Below are positions 1 through 10,966 of a stretch of 64,000 bases of DNA, piece by piece (the first letter of the stretch is position 1; each line of letters opens with the position of its first letter). The stretch spans positions 6,262,001 to 6,326,000 of the forward strand of contig CP085827.1 in assembly GCA_020809705.1 (NCBI GenBank), given 5' to 3'. Below the pieces are notes generated by a model that saw only the letters and a program-made list of their open reading frames with translations, made no database searches and had not been told where the DNA came from. Origin of the DNA: Calonectria ilicicola. Lineage: Eukaryota; Ascomycota; Sordariomycetes; Hypocreales; Nectriaceae. The position numbers were made by a program, and so were the translations under genes.

Positions 1-431
1 CGATGTTGCACGAGCAGTCGGCAACGGGGTGTAGTGGGTCAGAGACACGGAAATGGGCATCGGCAAGGGGGCGTCATCTTACACAGTGGTGACATTACAC
101 AGCACACAGTATTTTTGGCGATATTTCATAATTAGAAATATCACTGATGCAATTGCAGTAATGATATATATCATATTTCTACGTTTTATTTAATTGTATC
201 TACTGTACTGCCCTTCAACTACCAAGGAGTGATCAACTCGGCAGCCGTTGATTGACGACTGGGTGGATACGAAGTGGCGGCGGCAAAGTGCTGAGGGGCA
301 AACAGACCAGTACAAATAAGTCGCACAACACTAATAATAAGACCATACACATAGATCCATCTCAGAAGACATCCAGTTACAATCAACACCCTACTTGATT
401 ATTCAATCAGTTTGTTTTTGCTTGGCCCAAC
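1..431. other. 5' edge, no gene recognised; promoter region of the first gene
   Basis: No open frame with family resemblance is seen here. The stretch is AT-rich around 100-200. It presumably holds the promoter and leader of the RidA gene starting at 432. Confidence 0.5.
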
Positions 432-884
432 ATGGCTTCATCCAATGGAGAATCATACTTTTTGCCTGCCAACAGGGCACAGGGGCTAGCCAATTACCCT
501 CACGCCCGCATCATCCCTCAATCCGGCAAGACCATTTTTGTCTCGGGCACATCGTCACGTCGAGGCGACGGGACATACGCCGGCGTCACCACAGACGAGA
601 ACGGCAAGCACACCTTGGACGCGGGCCTGCAGACAGAGGCTGTCCTGCAAAACATCAAAGACATCATCAATGGCGCCACCGGTGGAAAATGCGGGCTTGA
701 AAGCGTGGTAAATGCCACAGTCTTTCTCACAGACATGAAGGATTACGCCGCCATGAATGCGGAGTGGAACAAAATCTGGCCAGACAGAGCCAACGCGCCT
801 GCGAGAACATGCATTCAGGTTGCAGCATTACCCAATGAGAAACTGAATGTCGAAATTCAATGCACCGCGTTGTTGGTAGAGTAG
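432..884 (+). CDS. RidA/YjgF-family 2-aminomuconate deaminase-like protein
   Basis: This is a single-exon gene of 150 aa, the usual size of the RidA/YER057c/UK114 family. The N-terminal part with YPHAR followed by IFVSGTSSRR and TYAG resembles bacterial 2-aminomuconate deaminases more than general RidA imine deaminases. The family features QTEAVLQNI, the TVFLTDMKDY strand-helix and the C-terminal PARTCIQVAALP...VEIQCTA segment are all present. The predicted reaction is hydrolytic deamination of 2-aminomuconate to 4-oxalocrotonate in the cytosol. It lies 334 bp upstream of 3-hydroxyanthranilate dioxygenase and shares its strand, which supports that substrate. The ATG at 432 directly precedes conserved sequence. 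A generic enamine/imine deaminase role remains possible. Confidence 0.85.
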   Translation: MASSNGESYFLPANRAQGLANYPHARIIPQSGKTIFVSGTSSRRGDGTYAGVTTDENGKHTLDAGLQTEAVLQNIKDIINGATGGKCGLESVVNATVFLTDMKDYAAMNAEWNKIWPDRANAPARTCIQVAALPNEKLNVEIQCTALLVE

Positions 885-1218
885 ATGCTCAGGGGCTTAA
901 AATGAAGATAAAAGTCATACATTTCTATTCAATTAGTCTCAGTTCCTAGCTGATGCAAAAAGCCCCAGGTAATAGCATGTGACGTCATTATTGTGGATCG
1001 CAGATATCGGCTATCTCCCTCGGTAAGGTGCACTTGCCGTCGTGGTGCGGCTAGTGTCCCCGACAGAAAACGCCAGCTTACCCTAAAGAGAAAATATAGA
1101 CAAGAGCAAAACAAAGAGTTTACTATCTCCCTAAAAAGAAATCCGACATTCTTCTTCGTGACTTTTATTTGCTACACGAAATAGACGCATTCTCACACGC
1201 CTTTTTTTTTCTACCATT
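885..1218. other. intergenic spacer between deaminase and dioxygenase genes
   Basis: No coding potential is seen beyond frame shadows. A run of T lies just before the ATG at 1219, as is common in fungal promoters. Confidence 0.5.
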
Positions 1219-1874
1219 ATGCTTTCATCTCCAGTAAACTTGCCTAAATGGTAAAAGCTTCTTTCTCAAGTGGATCAACATGGCCTTTATCTAACATGCA
1301 GGCTACAGGTTGGACCAAAATTCGCATCTTCTTAAGCCACCAGTTAATAACTTTTGCGTTTACGATAATGGCTTCATCGTCATGGTAATATGTGGATCCA
1401 TAAACTAGCCTTTTAGTCATTGACTGACCCAATGCTCAGGTAGTTGGAGGGCCAAACGCAAGGACCGACTACCACATCAATGAAACACCTGAATGGTTCT
1501 ATCAGTATAAGGGTGCCATGACTCTCAAGGTTGTGGATGACGGCGAATTCAGAGATATAATAATCCAAGAGGGCGACATGTTCCTACTCCCTGCCAACAC
1601 CCCCCACAATCCAGTCAGATTTGCAAATACAGTGGGCATCGTGCTCGAGCAAAAACGACCAGAGACTAGCATCGATCGACTACGCTGGTACTGCCAAGGC
1701 TGTAAAGCGGTTGTGCATGAAGCGTCATTCCACTGCGTAGATTTAGGGACTCAGATAAAGGCCGCTATTGAAGCCTTCATGTCCAGTGAGGACACGCGAA
1801 GATGTACCCAATGTGGCGAGATTGCGAGCTCGATACCAAAGCCGGGGACCATCACAGACCCAAATCTAGAATAA
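1219..1874 (+). CDS. 3-hydroxyanthranilate 3,4-dioxygenase (three exons)
   Basis: Exons are 1219-1250, 1309-1384 and 1440-1874, giving about 180 aa, the normal length for fungal HAAO (yeast Bna1). Splicing restores the conserved N-terminus (NLPKW, then HLLKPPVNN, then [20 protein letters not shown]). The cupin iron ligands are visible as His and Glu in [10 protein letters not shown] and His in NTPHNPV. The C-terminal zinc site has two CxxC pairs (WYCQGC and RCTQC). The enzyme opens the ring of 3-hydroxyanthranilate to 2-amino-3-carboxymuconate semialdehyde, the branch point between quinolinate/NAD and catabolism. Its neighbour encodes the decarboxylase that diverts this product from NAD synthesis, so this is probably a catabolic copy rather than the housekeeping one. 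Confidence 0.93.
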
Positions 1875-2348
1875 TCAAAATAGATGAAATAGGTCGAGCC
1901 GGTTTGCTTATCATGTTCAAAATGCGTCATTTCCCATAACTTTGCACATTCCATGGACGTCATGGTAATGACCACATATGCCTTGTCCTTGCTTGTTTCT
2001 AGGGTCCATGGGGAGTTTTCCGCAAGGCGATCCACATTAGATATGGGCTCCTTTGGAACGGGCCGAACCCCAGACACCGCATGAGTGCATTGGACCGTGC
2101 AACCGCCCTTCGAGATAAACGACAGCGTGGATCCATTCGTTCTAACTCGATCATTTTCGTTCAAAGACCTAAGCTCGTCCATAATTACCATTCAAATCTC
2201 TGATTTTGCGCGATACAACACAATTTGCAGACAAGAAATCATGGCGCCGTCCCGTATATCGATGGACAGTGGTCGTGACTGCTGCACTACTGGCCGAGGC
2301 GGTCAATTTCAACCACCGAGACGTTTCTCTAGCCAATCTGATTCTTCG

Positions 2349-3555
2349 ATGGATGGCTCTTCCCTTTATCGAATTGACATTCACACACACATTATGCCAC
2401 AGACTCTTCCAGATCTCTCTTCCTACCCTATGAATTCAGAGTCTAGCCCATGGCTAAGTCTACGCCCCTCCAAAACGGGAGACCCCGATCAAATTGACAT
2501 GTATGTGGGCGATGCTTTTTTCAGAACGGTAGAACCCAACTGTGTCAATGCTGAGATTCGACTTGCTGAAATGGATGCTGCGGGAGTCGATGTGCAAGTT
2601 TTGAGCACAGTGCCCATCTTATTCTTCTATGACCAGCCGGCAGAGCCTGTAGCTGTGCTAGCGCGGGCATTAAATGACCACATTTCAGAAACATGCCATA
2701 AATATCCAGAAAGATTCATTGGATTGGCTACTGTGCCACTACAAGATGTGGCAGAGTCTGTTAGGGAGCTGTCCAGGGCCAAGTTGATGGGCTTGAAGGG
2801 CGTGGAGATTGGCACGACTATCGGGGATGTCAATTTGGACGACTCAAGCTTGGAACCCTTTTGGGCTGCATGCGAAAGACTGGATATGCCTATTTTCGTG
2901 CATCCCCTGGGCTACTCTTTGAATAAAGAAAATAAGGGCAGATGGGCCAAGTACTGGGGCTCATGGCTGGTTGGCATGCCATCCGAGACCGCGCTTTCAA
3001 TTTTAGCCCTCACTTCATCGGGAATATTTCTGAAATTCCCCAAGTTGCGATGGTGTTTTGCACACGCTGGTGGTGCATTCCCGGCCTTACTTGGGAGAAT
3101 ACAACACGGGTATGATTGCCGTCCTGATCTCGTTGCTCAAAATGCCGGTGGTGTCAGCCCTACCGATCATGTCACTCGAGGAGGTTTCTGGGTCGATTCC
3201 CTGGTCCACGATCCGGATTTGTTAGAGTTTTTGTGCAAGAAAATTGGATCGAATCGCATTGTTATGGGAAGTGACTACCCTTTCCCATTAGGTGGTACGT
3301 GAATTCATAAAGCCGACATCAGAAAGTGACATTCTAACGTTATCCTTAGAAGTACCAATGGCTGGAAAAATGTTGTGTCATGAAGACAAGCTTTCTAATT
3401 TTTTAACATGGGAGGAGAGGGCAAATATGCTTTCACGAAATGCTATTGATTTGTTTAATTTGGGACCTAATTTTGAGAATGAGTTTGACAAGAGACTAAA
3501 GACGTTTTGGAAAAAGCACCAAGATGAGGGCTATATTTTTGATTGCAGCGATTGA
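2349..3555 (+). CDS. 2-amino-3-carboxymuconate-6-semialdehyde decarboxylase (ACMSD), two exons
   Basis: Exons are 2349-3294 and 3350-3555, giving about 383 aa. It is an amidohydrolase-superfamily protein of the ACMSD clade. Metal ligands are the HTH of IDIHTHIMP near the start, His in FVHPLG, His in FAHAGGAFP and Asp in [11 protein letters not shown]; the intron interrupts this last motif and splicing restores it. The ATG at 2349 was chosen because IDIHTHIMP follows within a few residues, as in known ACMSDs. The frame is open upstream to 2085, but that part shows no conservation. The enzyme decarboxylates the dioxygenase product to 2-aminomuconate semialdehyde. It starts 474 bp after the dioxygenase stop on the same strand. 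Confidence 0.93.
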
Positions 3556-5285
3556 TTATCTGAGAGATTGAGGACCTGGAGATTGTTTATATACGGCTAA
3601 ATGGAGACATGTCATAATTTTAGTCAATCAGGCACAGTATTTTAACCCAACCCAGCAATATGTCGTAAGAGCCCACCCACACTCCAACAGCCGCAATCCA
3701 CGTAATCAGCCTTGTAGGCAGCAACATTGATTGTCTGCCGGCCAATTTCCAAACGGCCATGTTTGATGTTACTATTGACAGTCAAGGATATATTCTGAAA
3801 TACAATAGGTCGGATAATAACCTCGACTCTACATTAAATTACTCCAGTTCAAGAAATCCTACAATCGGTATTTAAAGAAACTATTACTTCAATTCAAGTT
3901 GAGTTGACTGGATGGAGTAACACTTCATACACGAAAACTTGGATGTCACATTTTATTTATCTGAGCACTGGGTCTTGTAACTTGACCAATCCGAAACACG
4001 CAGTGTCAGATGCAAACGAACTGGTATCCGTCATTGAACAAGTGTACAGTCAATTGTTTGCTGTATTTCTAAGCCTGAACCTTGGTCTTTTTGAGTAACC
4101 AAAAAGCGACACTATCATCAGTGGCAGTAGAATATCCGAAGAGACGCGCATCTTTATGAATGAAACCACGTTCATCATTTCCATAAGTTTCTGTGCATTA
4201 ACTTGGTGCTGGCTTTGGTATTTTACTTGTCATCTTCGAAATACATCATGCCGCGGGCCCTAAACAACATTGGCTCCATCCTAGGCTACAGAGCACCAAG
4301 TCGTGCTGTAAGAGATGGGACACCAAGCTCCGGGTCAAACCCTGAGTTTTTGAAGATGTATAGGATATGATGAAAAGAGTCATTTGGGGTTTGAGATGGA
4401 TCCCTATGTCATCACGCAGGACAGATCGCTGGCTTCGCAGTGAGCCTAGTGCAGCCACTGCAAGATTGTACGCCTTCTACTTTTCCACATCATGTCCCAG
4501 CTAGCTCATAAATGGATATTGTACGTAAGATTACCTTGGCCTCTATTCTTCTTCAACTTTTTTATTCTTGTTCTCAAGTACCAGACTGATATTTTAGGGC
4601 ACTTGAGTTCCGCGGTCACAAGAGTGAAGAAACTATAGAGACACAATCTTTCAAGGGCTATGACCGCCGCATTGTACGAGTCAAAAAAGTTCGAGTGACG
4701 ACGGTTCTAACACTGGTCTATACCCCAGCTCATAAAACAAAGAATTTGCACCATGAAATTGCCGGGGTATCTGTCGGCTTTACATTCGGTTGCCATTTGT
4801 GGGAGCTACCCCGCTATGAATGCTTCCCGAAGTGTCCTTCGACCCCATATAATTTTTATTGATGCATCTCGTCCATTGGTGCGCTAATGGGGAAATCGGA
4901 GCCGGCGGTCGCATCGCCAACATGGCACATCATCACAAGACATTTCTCCTCAATTCCCCACTCCTCTGCCCCGCTGTGCAACCCCAGATTTGCGGTGGGG
5001 AGTGGGTTCATCATTCTAGTGTTCATGTCCAAGACTCAAGCAGTCCTGTTGTTCAGGTCTGGCATCATCATATTACCCGTTACAGCTGGTTCGATTGCAA
5101 CGTTAATGCAGCCGAGGTGTCATTGAAGTTCAGCGTGACCGTGCCAAGATGCATGGTAGCTATCTGAGGAATTGTTCCGTTCATGCATACCGTCAATCAT
5201 GGCATTACGAAAATTATAAATTTGCATTTCCTACATGTAGATCACACATTTAGTCCCAGGTTTCCTACCAGTAATCTCTTTCAGC
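3556..5285. other. 1.7 kb intergenic region, no gene recognised
   Basis: Only short unconvincing frames occur here (for example 3904-4098 and 4859-5167), with no family resemblance. The part nearest 5285 presumably contains the transporter promoter. Confidence 0.5.
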
Positions 5286-7210
5286 ATGTCAGCCAGTCCA
5301 CACCCAGAGACTCCTATTGAGGATGAAAAAGTCGACACCGCTCCGGTCGACATTGCTGTCCAAATTGCCCACGAAGTTGATAGCAAGAAATATTCACCAT
5401 GGACTGCATCAATGTTTCAGCTGTATGGTGTTTTGTTCGTTGCATATTGTTGTGGATGCCTTAATGGGTACGGAACAAACACTATAGCGCGAGGTCAAAT
5501 GATGACTATGCTAACCCTAACCCTAGGTACGATGGCAGCCTCATGGGGGCGTTGAATGGCATGACTTCTTACCAGAAAACCTTTAATATGTATGGTAGTT
5601 TCGTTTCTTGAAATCTTGTCTGAGTACTAATAGTACAATTTCGTTAGGAGAACAGCAGGGTCGGAGACTGGCATTGTATTTATGATCTACAATGTTGGAA
5701 GCATCGCTGCGGCACCTACTGTACCTTTCGCAACTGATCTGCTTGGTCGTCGTGCCGGCATGTTTATCGGATCTGTTATTATCATTATTGGAACTTGTGT
5801 TCAGTGAGTCAGTCAGGGGAGACTTTTAGGTTAAGTTGATCTAACGCCTTTCACAGAGCTACCAGTCATTCGCTATCGCAATTCATGGGCGGTCGCTTTC
5901 TACTTGGTTTCGGCGTGTCTTATTGTTGCATTGCTGCTCCCACTTATGTGAGCGAGCTTGCCCACCCAAACGTACGTGTTCACCGGATCGAACTTTTAAG
6001 ACTGAAGCTGATAGAAACATAGTGGAGAGGTACTTTGACCGGCCTTTATAACTGCATGTGGTTGGTGTGCATGATACCTTGCTTAATACTTCAGTCTAAC
6101 GATATACAGGCCGGTGGGCGCAATTATTGCTGGTTGGGTGACTTACGGCAGTGCCTTCATCGAGAACAATGACGGTTGGAGGATCCCAGTATGGATACAG
6201 CTCGTCACTTCCGGGATAGTGACCATCTTCGTCTTCTTTCTCCCGGAATCGGTATGTGCCATCTTTTGGAATTTTAAGCAGTATCAGCACTAAATCATGG
6301 CCTATAGCCCCGATGGCTTATTGCAAATGACAAACATGACCAAGCAGCCCTGATTCTAGCTAAGCTTCACGGCGAAGGCTCGGTCGACCATCCAATTGTC
6401 CAACTTCAGATGAAGGAGATGATCGCACAAATGTCCAATGACGCTTCAGAAAAGAGGTGGTGGGACTACAGAGAGCTCTGGAGCTCGCATAGCCATCGCC
6501 GGCGTCTTATTTGTGTGTTGGGCATGGCCATCATGGGTCAAGCTTCTGGCAATTCTCTGTCTAGCTATTATCTGGTCACGATGATGAACACAGCTGGAAT
6601 TACTAACGAAAAGAAGGTTTTGGCGCTTAATGCTACAAACAGCGTTCTGGGCCTCCTTGGTTCGGTTGTTGGTGCACGTTTGACCGATCGCGTTGGTCGC
6701 AGGCCGCTTCTCATTTACAGCATCATCTGCTGCTCCGTCATATTTGCAGTTATTACTGGAAGTTCCAGTCTGGCTGTTAAAAACCCAGACAACACACATG
6801 CAGCTAATACCACGATTGCCTTTGTGTTCCTCTTCGGAGTGGTATTTTCTGTCGGCTGGACGGCTCAACAGAGCATGTACATTGCCGAAACCCTTGCGAC
6901 ATCCACCCGAGCCAAAGGAACTGCCGTTGGCAATTTTGCGTCAAGTTGCATTTCTCTCGTTCTTGCTTACTCATCTGGCCCGGCGTTTGACAAGATTGGC
7001 TACTACTTTTACCTTGTGTTCGTTTTCTGGGATTTGTTTGAAGCAGCTTTCATCTATTTCTTTTTCCCAGAAACCAAGGACCGAACTCTAGAGGAACTCA
7101 ATGAGGTTTTCGAAGCCCCAAATCCTGTCAAAAAATCACTGGAGCCCAGGAGTGCTGACACTATCATGGCGACTATGCAAGTTCATTCATCCAAACTTAA
7201 TGATGTGTGA
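5286..7210 (+). CDS. MFS sugar-porter-family transporter (seven exons)
   Basis: Exons are 5286-5467, 5527-5594, 5656-5803, 5857-5971, 6023-6060, 6110-6251 and 6308-7210, giving about 531 aa, typical for fungal hexose/lactose-permease-like porters. Hallmarks are the TM1 segment ending GCLNGYDGSLMG, GRR after TM2, a GGRFLLGFG helix, PESPRWL at the end of TM6, a second DRVGRRPLL loop, and [11 protein letters not shown] after TM12. The junction of exons 2 and 3 is the least certain, because the acceptor was placed at 5655 to keep frame. It follows the 3-hydroxyanthranilate genes on the same strand. The substrate could be a sugar or an aromatic/organic acid and cannot be told from sequence. Confidence 0.88.
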
Positions 7211-8017
7211 GATGACATTGTATTGCTATGCTGCATCAGAGGGGTTTATTTGTAGTGCTTCACGATATCTATAGTCTTACTGGTGCAACTAAGTTAATCG
7301 TTTCAAATTCCTTCCGTAGAGTTCTCTTCGCTGCGTTTGTGTTATAGTAGCGGTTGTCCGTGTTAGAAATTGTCAGCAATATGATCTTTGAGCAATGACT
7401 TGCTCTATTAATTGATTTCAACATTACGTTGCATCCCAGTAAAGGCATGTATTATCATTCATGCGTGGTAATATTAGTCCTCTGGCGGTCGATATGAGGG
7501 ATTTGAGAGAATATTTCTGGTTAATCGAGTTCTTCCTTATCTCCCAAGAGCACGTGATTCGGGGGGGGTTATTGGATAAATCTCGGATTTGTTGGAAAAA
7601 TTCCAGAGTGTCGGTATCTTCGGAGTCTCTTCAGACTCCGGACACAAACCCACGCTATCAATCTTGATACACGGAACAGGTTTCGCGCGTCCCGTCGAAA
7701 CCCAACCATTGGCCAATGAACCAATTTTGCTAGCGGAGCATCGGTACCTCTGCAGTTCATGTTGTCAATGAGTCGATAGCAAAATGCAAAGTAGTGGGCT
7801 ATAAAATACCCTATTCAAACAAGAATGTTATATGAGATATCTGATCTTTAGATTAAACGCAAGGCACCATCTTTTCGCTTGCTTTTATCAGCGACATCCA
7901 AATGATACTGTGATTTATTGAATAAGCTCGAAAGTCGGGGTTTAATCTCGAAGAATATCCACATTGCGGCTTCAAGTAGCAAACTTCGTCCAGCAAAGTG
8001 ACTGCTACCACGCCAAA
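7211..8017. other. intergenic, no gene recognised
   Basis: No supported coding region is seen between the transporter and the NmrA-like gene. A G-run occurs near 7561. Confidence 0.45.
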
Positions 8018-9079
8018 ATGCCGACGCTTGCTTTAGCTGGAGGGACCTCAACTACACTGGGTCGTTCCATCACCACAGCGGTTCTCTCGAATTTATACAC
8101 TCAACATTCGTGGAAGCCAATTATACTATCGCGGTCGCCTGAAAAGCCCACATGGCTGCAGGCAGTGGATTATGATGGATCAAGGACAGGCGTGCGTGTT
8201 GTTCAATACAATAATTTGGAATCGATATGTGAGGCGCTTCATGATGTGGACACGCTCATATCTGTCACTTCAGCAGGCGAAGGCCACGTCGAACTCCAAA
8301 AGAATCTTTTAGAAGCAGCTGTGAGAAGTGGCTGCCGTCGTTTTGTTCCAAGTTGCTGGGGGATGGACCCAAAGGCTTACGAACGTGGCACATTTGGATA
8401 TTTGGAGGGCGACATCTGGGAACAATGCCTTCAACGACAGCATGAGATTGAAGTATCGCGCTTCTGTGTTGGAAATTTCATGAATTATCTGGCACTGGGT
8501 ATATTACCGGAAAATGTGAAGCAATCCTCCGTTGGACCAAGTTTGGAAGCACTTCAAATTGGTGACGGTTATGCCCGGGGAGGCGATGATGCTTTGGAAG
8601 GAGTTCACTTTGAAGAATTTTGTGGCACCTCGATTGCTGACGTCGCGGTCTTTATTTCCTTAAGGAACGCCATCGCCACTCTCCCTGTCAAGGAGGATGG
8701 CTCGTGGCCAAGGATCAGCATGACTACTATGAGAGACATTGGTCGATTCGTTGCTGCTTCCCTGGAACTTCCTGAATGGGAAAATAATATGAATATAGCT
8801 GGCGACACTATCTCTGCTGGTGAGCTTCTGCGACTCGGCGAGGAACTTACTGGGAAAAAGTTTACAGTTCGTGAGCATACCAAAGCAACACTGCAGACGC
8901 AGTTGGTATCTCTATCTATAGATGACCTTGCCAGACTACCTTTTGAGTTCAACTTGAATTACTGTGAGGATGAGGAGGGGTTTGGCTGGTTGAACCCGAA
9001 CATGAAACTGGTCTCTTCTCGGGTGAAGCCTGTTAAAATTGAAGAATATTTGAGAAAATGGTGGACCATATATAAATGA
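8018..9079 (+). CDS. NmrA-like / isoflavone-reductase-type NAD(P)-binding protein
   Basis: This is a single-exon protein of about 353 aa. The N-terminus LALAGGTSTTLGRSI fits a Rossmann dinucleotide-binding loop of the NmrA/atypical SDR type, although the glycine pattern is relaxed. Next come a strand with ILSRS, a DTLISVTSAG segment and RRFVPSCWG, the position where the family has the FxPSxFG motif. A late region (GDTISAGELLRLGEELTGKKFTV) matches the NmrA C-terminal arrangement. The ATG at 8018 sits directly before the Rossmann strand; the frame is open to 7964 without conservation. Members are reductases or redox-sensing regulators. Nothing in the sequence fixes the substrate. Confidence 0.82.
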   Translation: MPTLALAGGTSTTLGRSITTAVLSNLYTQHSWKPIILSRSPEKPTWLQAVDYDGSRTGVRVVQYNNLESICEALHDVDTLISVTSAGEGHVELQKNLLEAAVRSGCRRFVPSCWGMDPKAYERGTFGYLEGDIWEQCLQRQHEIEVSRFCVGNFMNYLALGILPENVKQSSVGPSLEALQIGDGYARGGDDALEGVHFEEFCGTSIADVAVFISLRNAIATLPVKEDGSWPRISMTTMRDIGRFVAASLELPEWENNMNIAGDTISAGELLRLGEELTGKKFTVREHTKATLQTQLVSLSIDDLARLPFEFNLNYCEDEEGFGWLNPNMKLVSSRVKPVKIEEYLRKWWTIYK

Positions 9080-9756
9080 GTCATTTAAAATAAAGGATAG
9101 GAAGCACAGGAAAGTATTCATATTGGCAAATATTAAATTTACTTAGGCAGAGTAAGTTGTAGTCAGCCGTGCGTTTTTAAATTGCTCTTGTATTTTGCTC
9201 ACTTGTTGTGTTGACTGTAAAACAATCACTAATCAGCTATTTTTAAACCTAAACATAAGTACAGCTGCATTCAGACCTCAATATTTCAAGTTAGTCATGC
9301 CCTGTTCCACTTCTTCTCGGTCCATGTTTTCGCGGGGTCTCGTAGAGTGCGGGGAAGCAAGCCAACATGGTGGTGAAAATTACGCACCAATAATGGGCCC
9401 TGCTATGAGCTTATGGGGCCGTTTGGACGCACCGTGATCATCCCACCTCGGCCCAGTTCAAAAACGGAAGTCGTTCCTTGCAGCTTTTAGACCAAACTGG
9501 AAGCCGAAGGGGAGTACGATTAGGGTTGGCGTATTTAAGCAAGGTTCATGACATAGACCTGCATGACAAGGCTATTTGGTTTAACCGCACCATTCGCAGG
9601 TAAGAATGCTCCCGCATTTGGTATGCGGATCCTCGGCCATATTTAAGCATCGACAGGGTCAAATTACTTGTGATCATCTGTCAGCATATATAGTTCAAGC
9701 CGTCTCACCTGAGGTAGAAGAGCGAACTTCCAGGCGTATAAACTACATCTGCCATT
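9080..9756. other. intergenic / GH43 promoter region
   Basis: No gene is recognised. The segment contains two GCGGGG hexamers, listed separately, and a TATTTAAGC element near 9531. Confidence 0.45.
9332..9354 (+). promoter_or_regulatory. paired GCGGGG (CreA-type SYGGRG) hexamers
   Basis: GCGGGG occurs at 9332-9337 and again at 9349-9354, about 400 bp upstream of a secreted plant-cell-wall hydrolase. Paired SYGGRG sites are the known arrangement for carbon catabolite repression by CreA. Binding is inferred from the motif only. Confidence 0.35.
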
Positions 9757-10966
9757 ATGAAGCTCAACGTGGTGAATGCAGCGCTACTGAATGCACTTTC
9801 TTCAATTGGCGTCCAAGCATTTCAAAACCCGATTCGGAATCCCGGACCTGATCCTTCCTTGGTCTACGCCGATGGATACTATCACCTGTGAGTGCCAATC
9901 ACGTATTTTCATCATTCCCGATAATCATAGAGCACATAAAACTAACAATTACAGAACATATACTTCGTATGATCACATTGAAATTACAAAGGCAACAACT
10001 TTGGGAGGCTTGATCAATGGAGAGACCAAAACCATTTGGACTGACAGCAACAGGACCCGCAATGCAAACATGTGGGCTCCAGAAATTCATAGGATTGATG
10101 ACATTTGGTACATGTTCTATTCCAGCTGTGACGCTACGCTGTCATGTTGCGACAGCTGCCATACCCGTGTACTAAAAGGGTGCGACGCAGCTGGACCCTC
10201 TGATTGCACTTACACCTACCTAGCAGAGTTGGTTCCCCCAACTGGATCACAAGGAGGCCCAAACAAGGATTTCGCCTTCAGCATTGATGGAACGTACCTG
10301 GAGATTCCAGGCCAAGGGCGGTACCACGTATTAAGCATCATCAATGAAGAGGAGTTGCAATCTCTTGCAATTACTAAACTCGACACTACTGCGTGGACAG
10401 TCGAGGGCTGGCACGTTATTTCAACCCCGGATCAAGATTGGGAAAAGAATACAACAAACTCGAGCCCTAACTCTATAACCGCAGTCAACGAAGCTCCTCA
10501 TGTGAGTCAAATTAGTCAAATATGGGAACAAGTTCTAACAAGTCGACAGCCGCTGTACCATGATGGAGAAATCTGGCTCTCCTATTCTGGATCATACTGC
10601 GGAACTCCTAATTACTCCCTAGGGCTCCTACATTACCTTGGTGGAGATCCTTTAGATGCATCATCGTGGGAAAAGATAGGTCCTGTATTCTCACAGGCAA
10701 ACGGAAACTATGGCACTGGGCATAACTGCTTCTGCACTTCTCCTGACGGAACTCAAATTTGGGTAAGTTCACCCCTACTTGTCACATTCACCTACCACCC
10801 ACTAACCCTAGAGTAGAATATATTCCACGCCACAAGCAACTCGGGTGGATCCTGTGGAAGAGACCGATACACTCTTGCCCAACAGGTTACGTTTGAGGGT
10901 AACGAGCCAGAGTTTGGCATCCCACAACCGCTTTCTGCCGTCATTGATCCACCAAGTGGAGAGTGA
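9757..10966 (+). CDS. secreted glycoside hydrolase family 43, arabinanase-like (four exons)
   Basis: Exons are 9757-9887, 9955-10501, 10550-10762 and 10817-10966, giving about 346 aa. A signal peptide covers roughly the first 21 residues and ends VQA. GH43 catalytic features are visible: Asp in NPGPDPSLVYADGYYH (general base), WAPEIH, Asp in NKDFAFSIDGT (pKa modulator) and Glu in VNEAPH (general acid), followed by a late FHATSNSGG segment. Two CxxC-like cysteine clusters near residue 100 suggest disulphides for an extracellular fold. The 48 nt second intron is in frame without a stop, so its removal is inferred from the GTGAGT donor and from family continuity (EAPH joined to PLYHDG). Likely substrates are arabinan or arabinoxylan side chains. 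Confidence 0.87.

Noticed and set aside
1751..2191. 146-aa minus-strand open frame
   Set aside because: It is a shadow opposite the dioxygenase 3' end and the ACMSD upstream region, without family content.
2085..2348. 88-codon N-terminal extension of ACMSD
   Set aside because: Known ACMSDs begin just before the metal-binding HTH, and the extension has no recognisable domain, so the start was set at 2349.
10502..10549. Retained in-frame 16-codon segment in the GH43 protein
   Set aside because: It has no stop, but GTGAGT...ACAG ends and the direct continuation of family sequence across it argue for a 48-nt intron.
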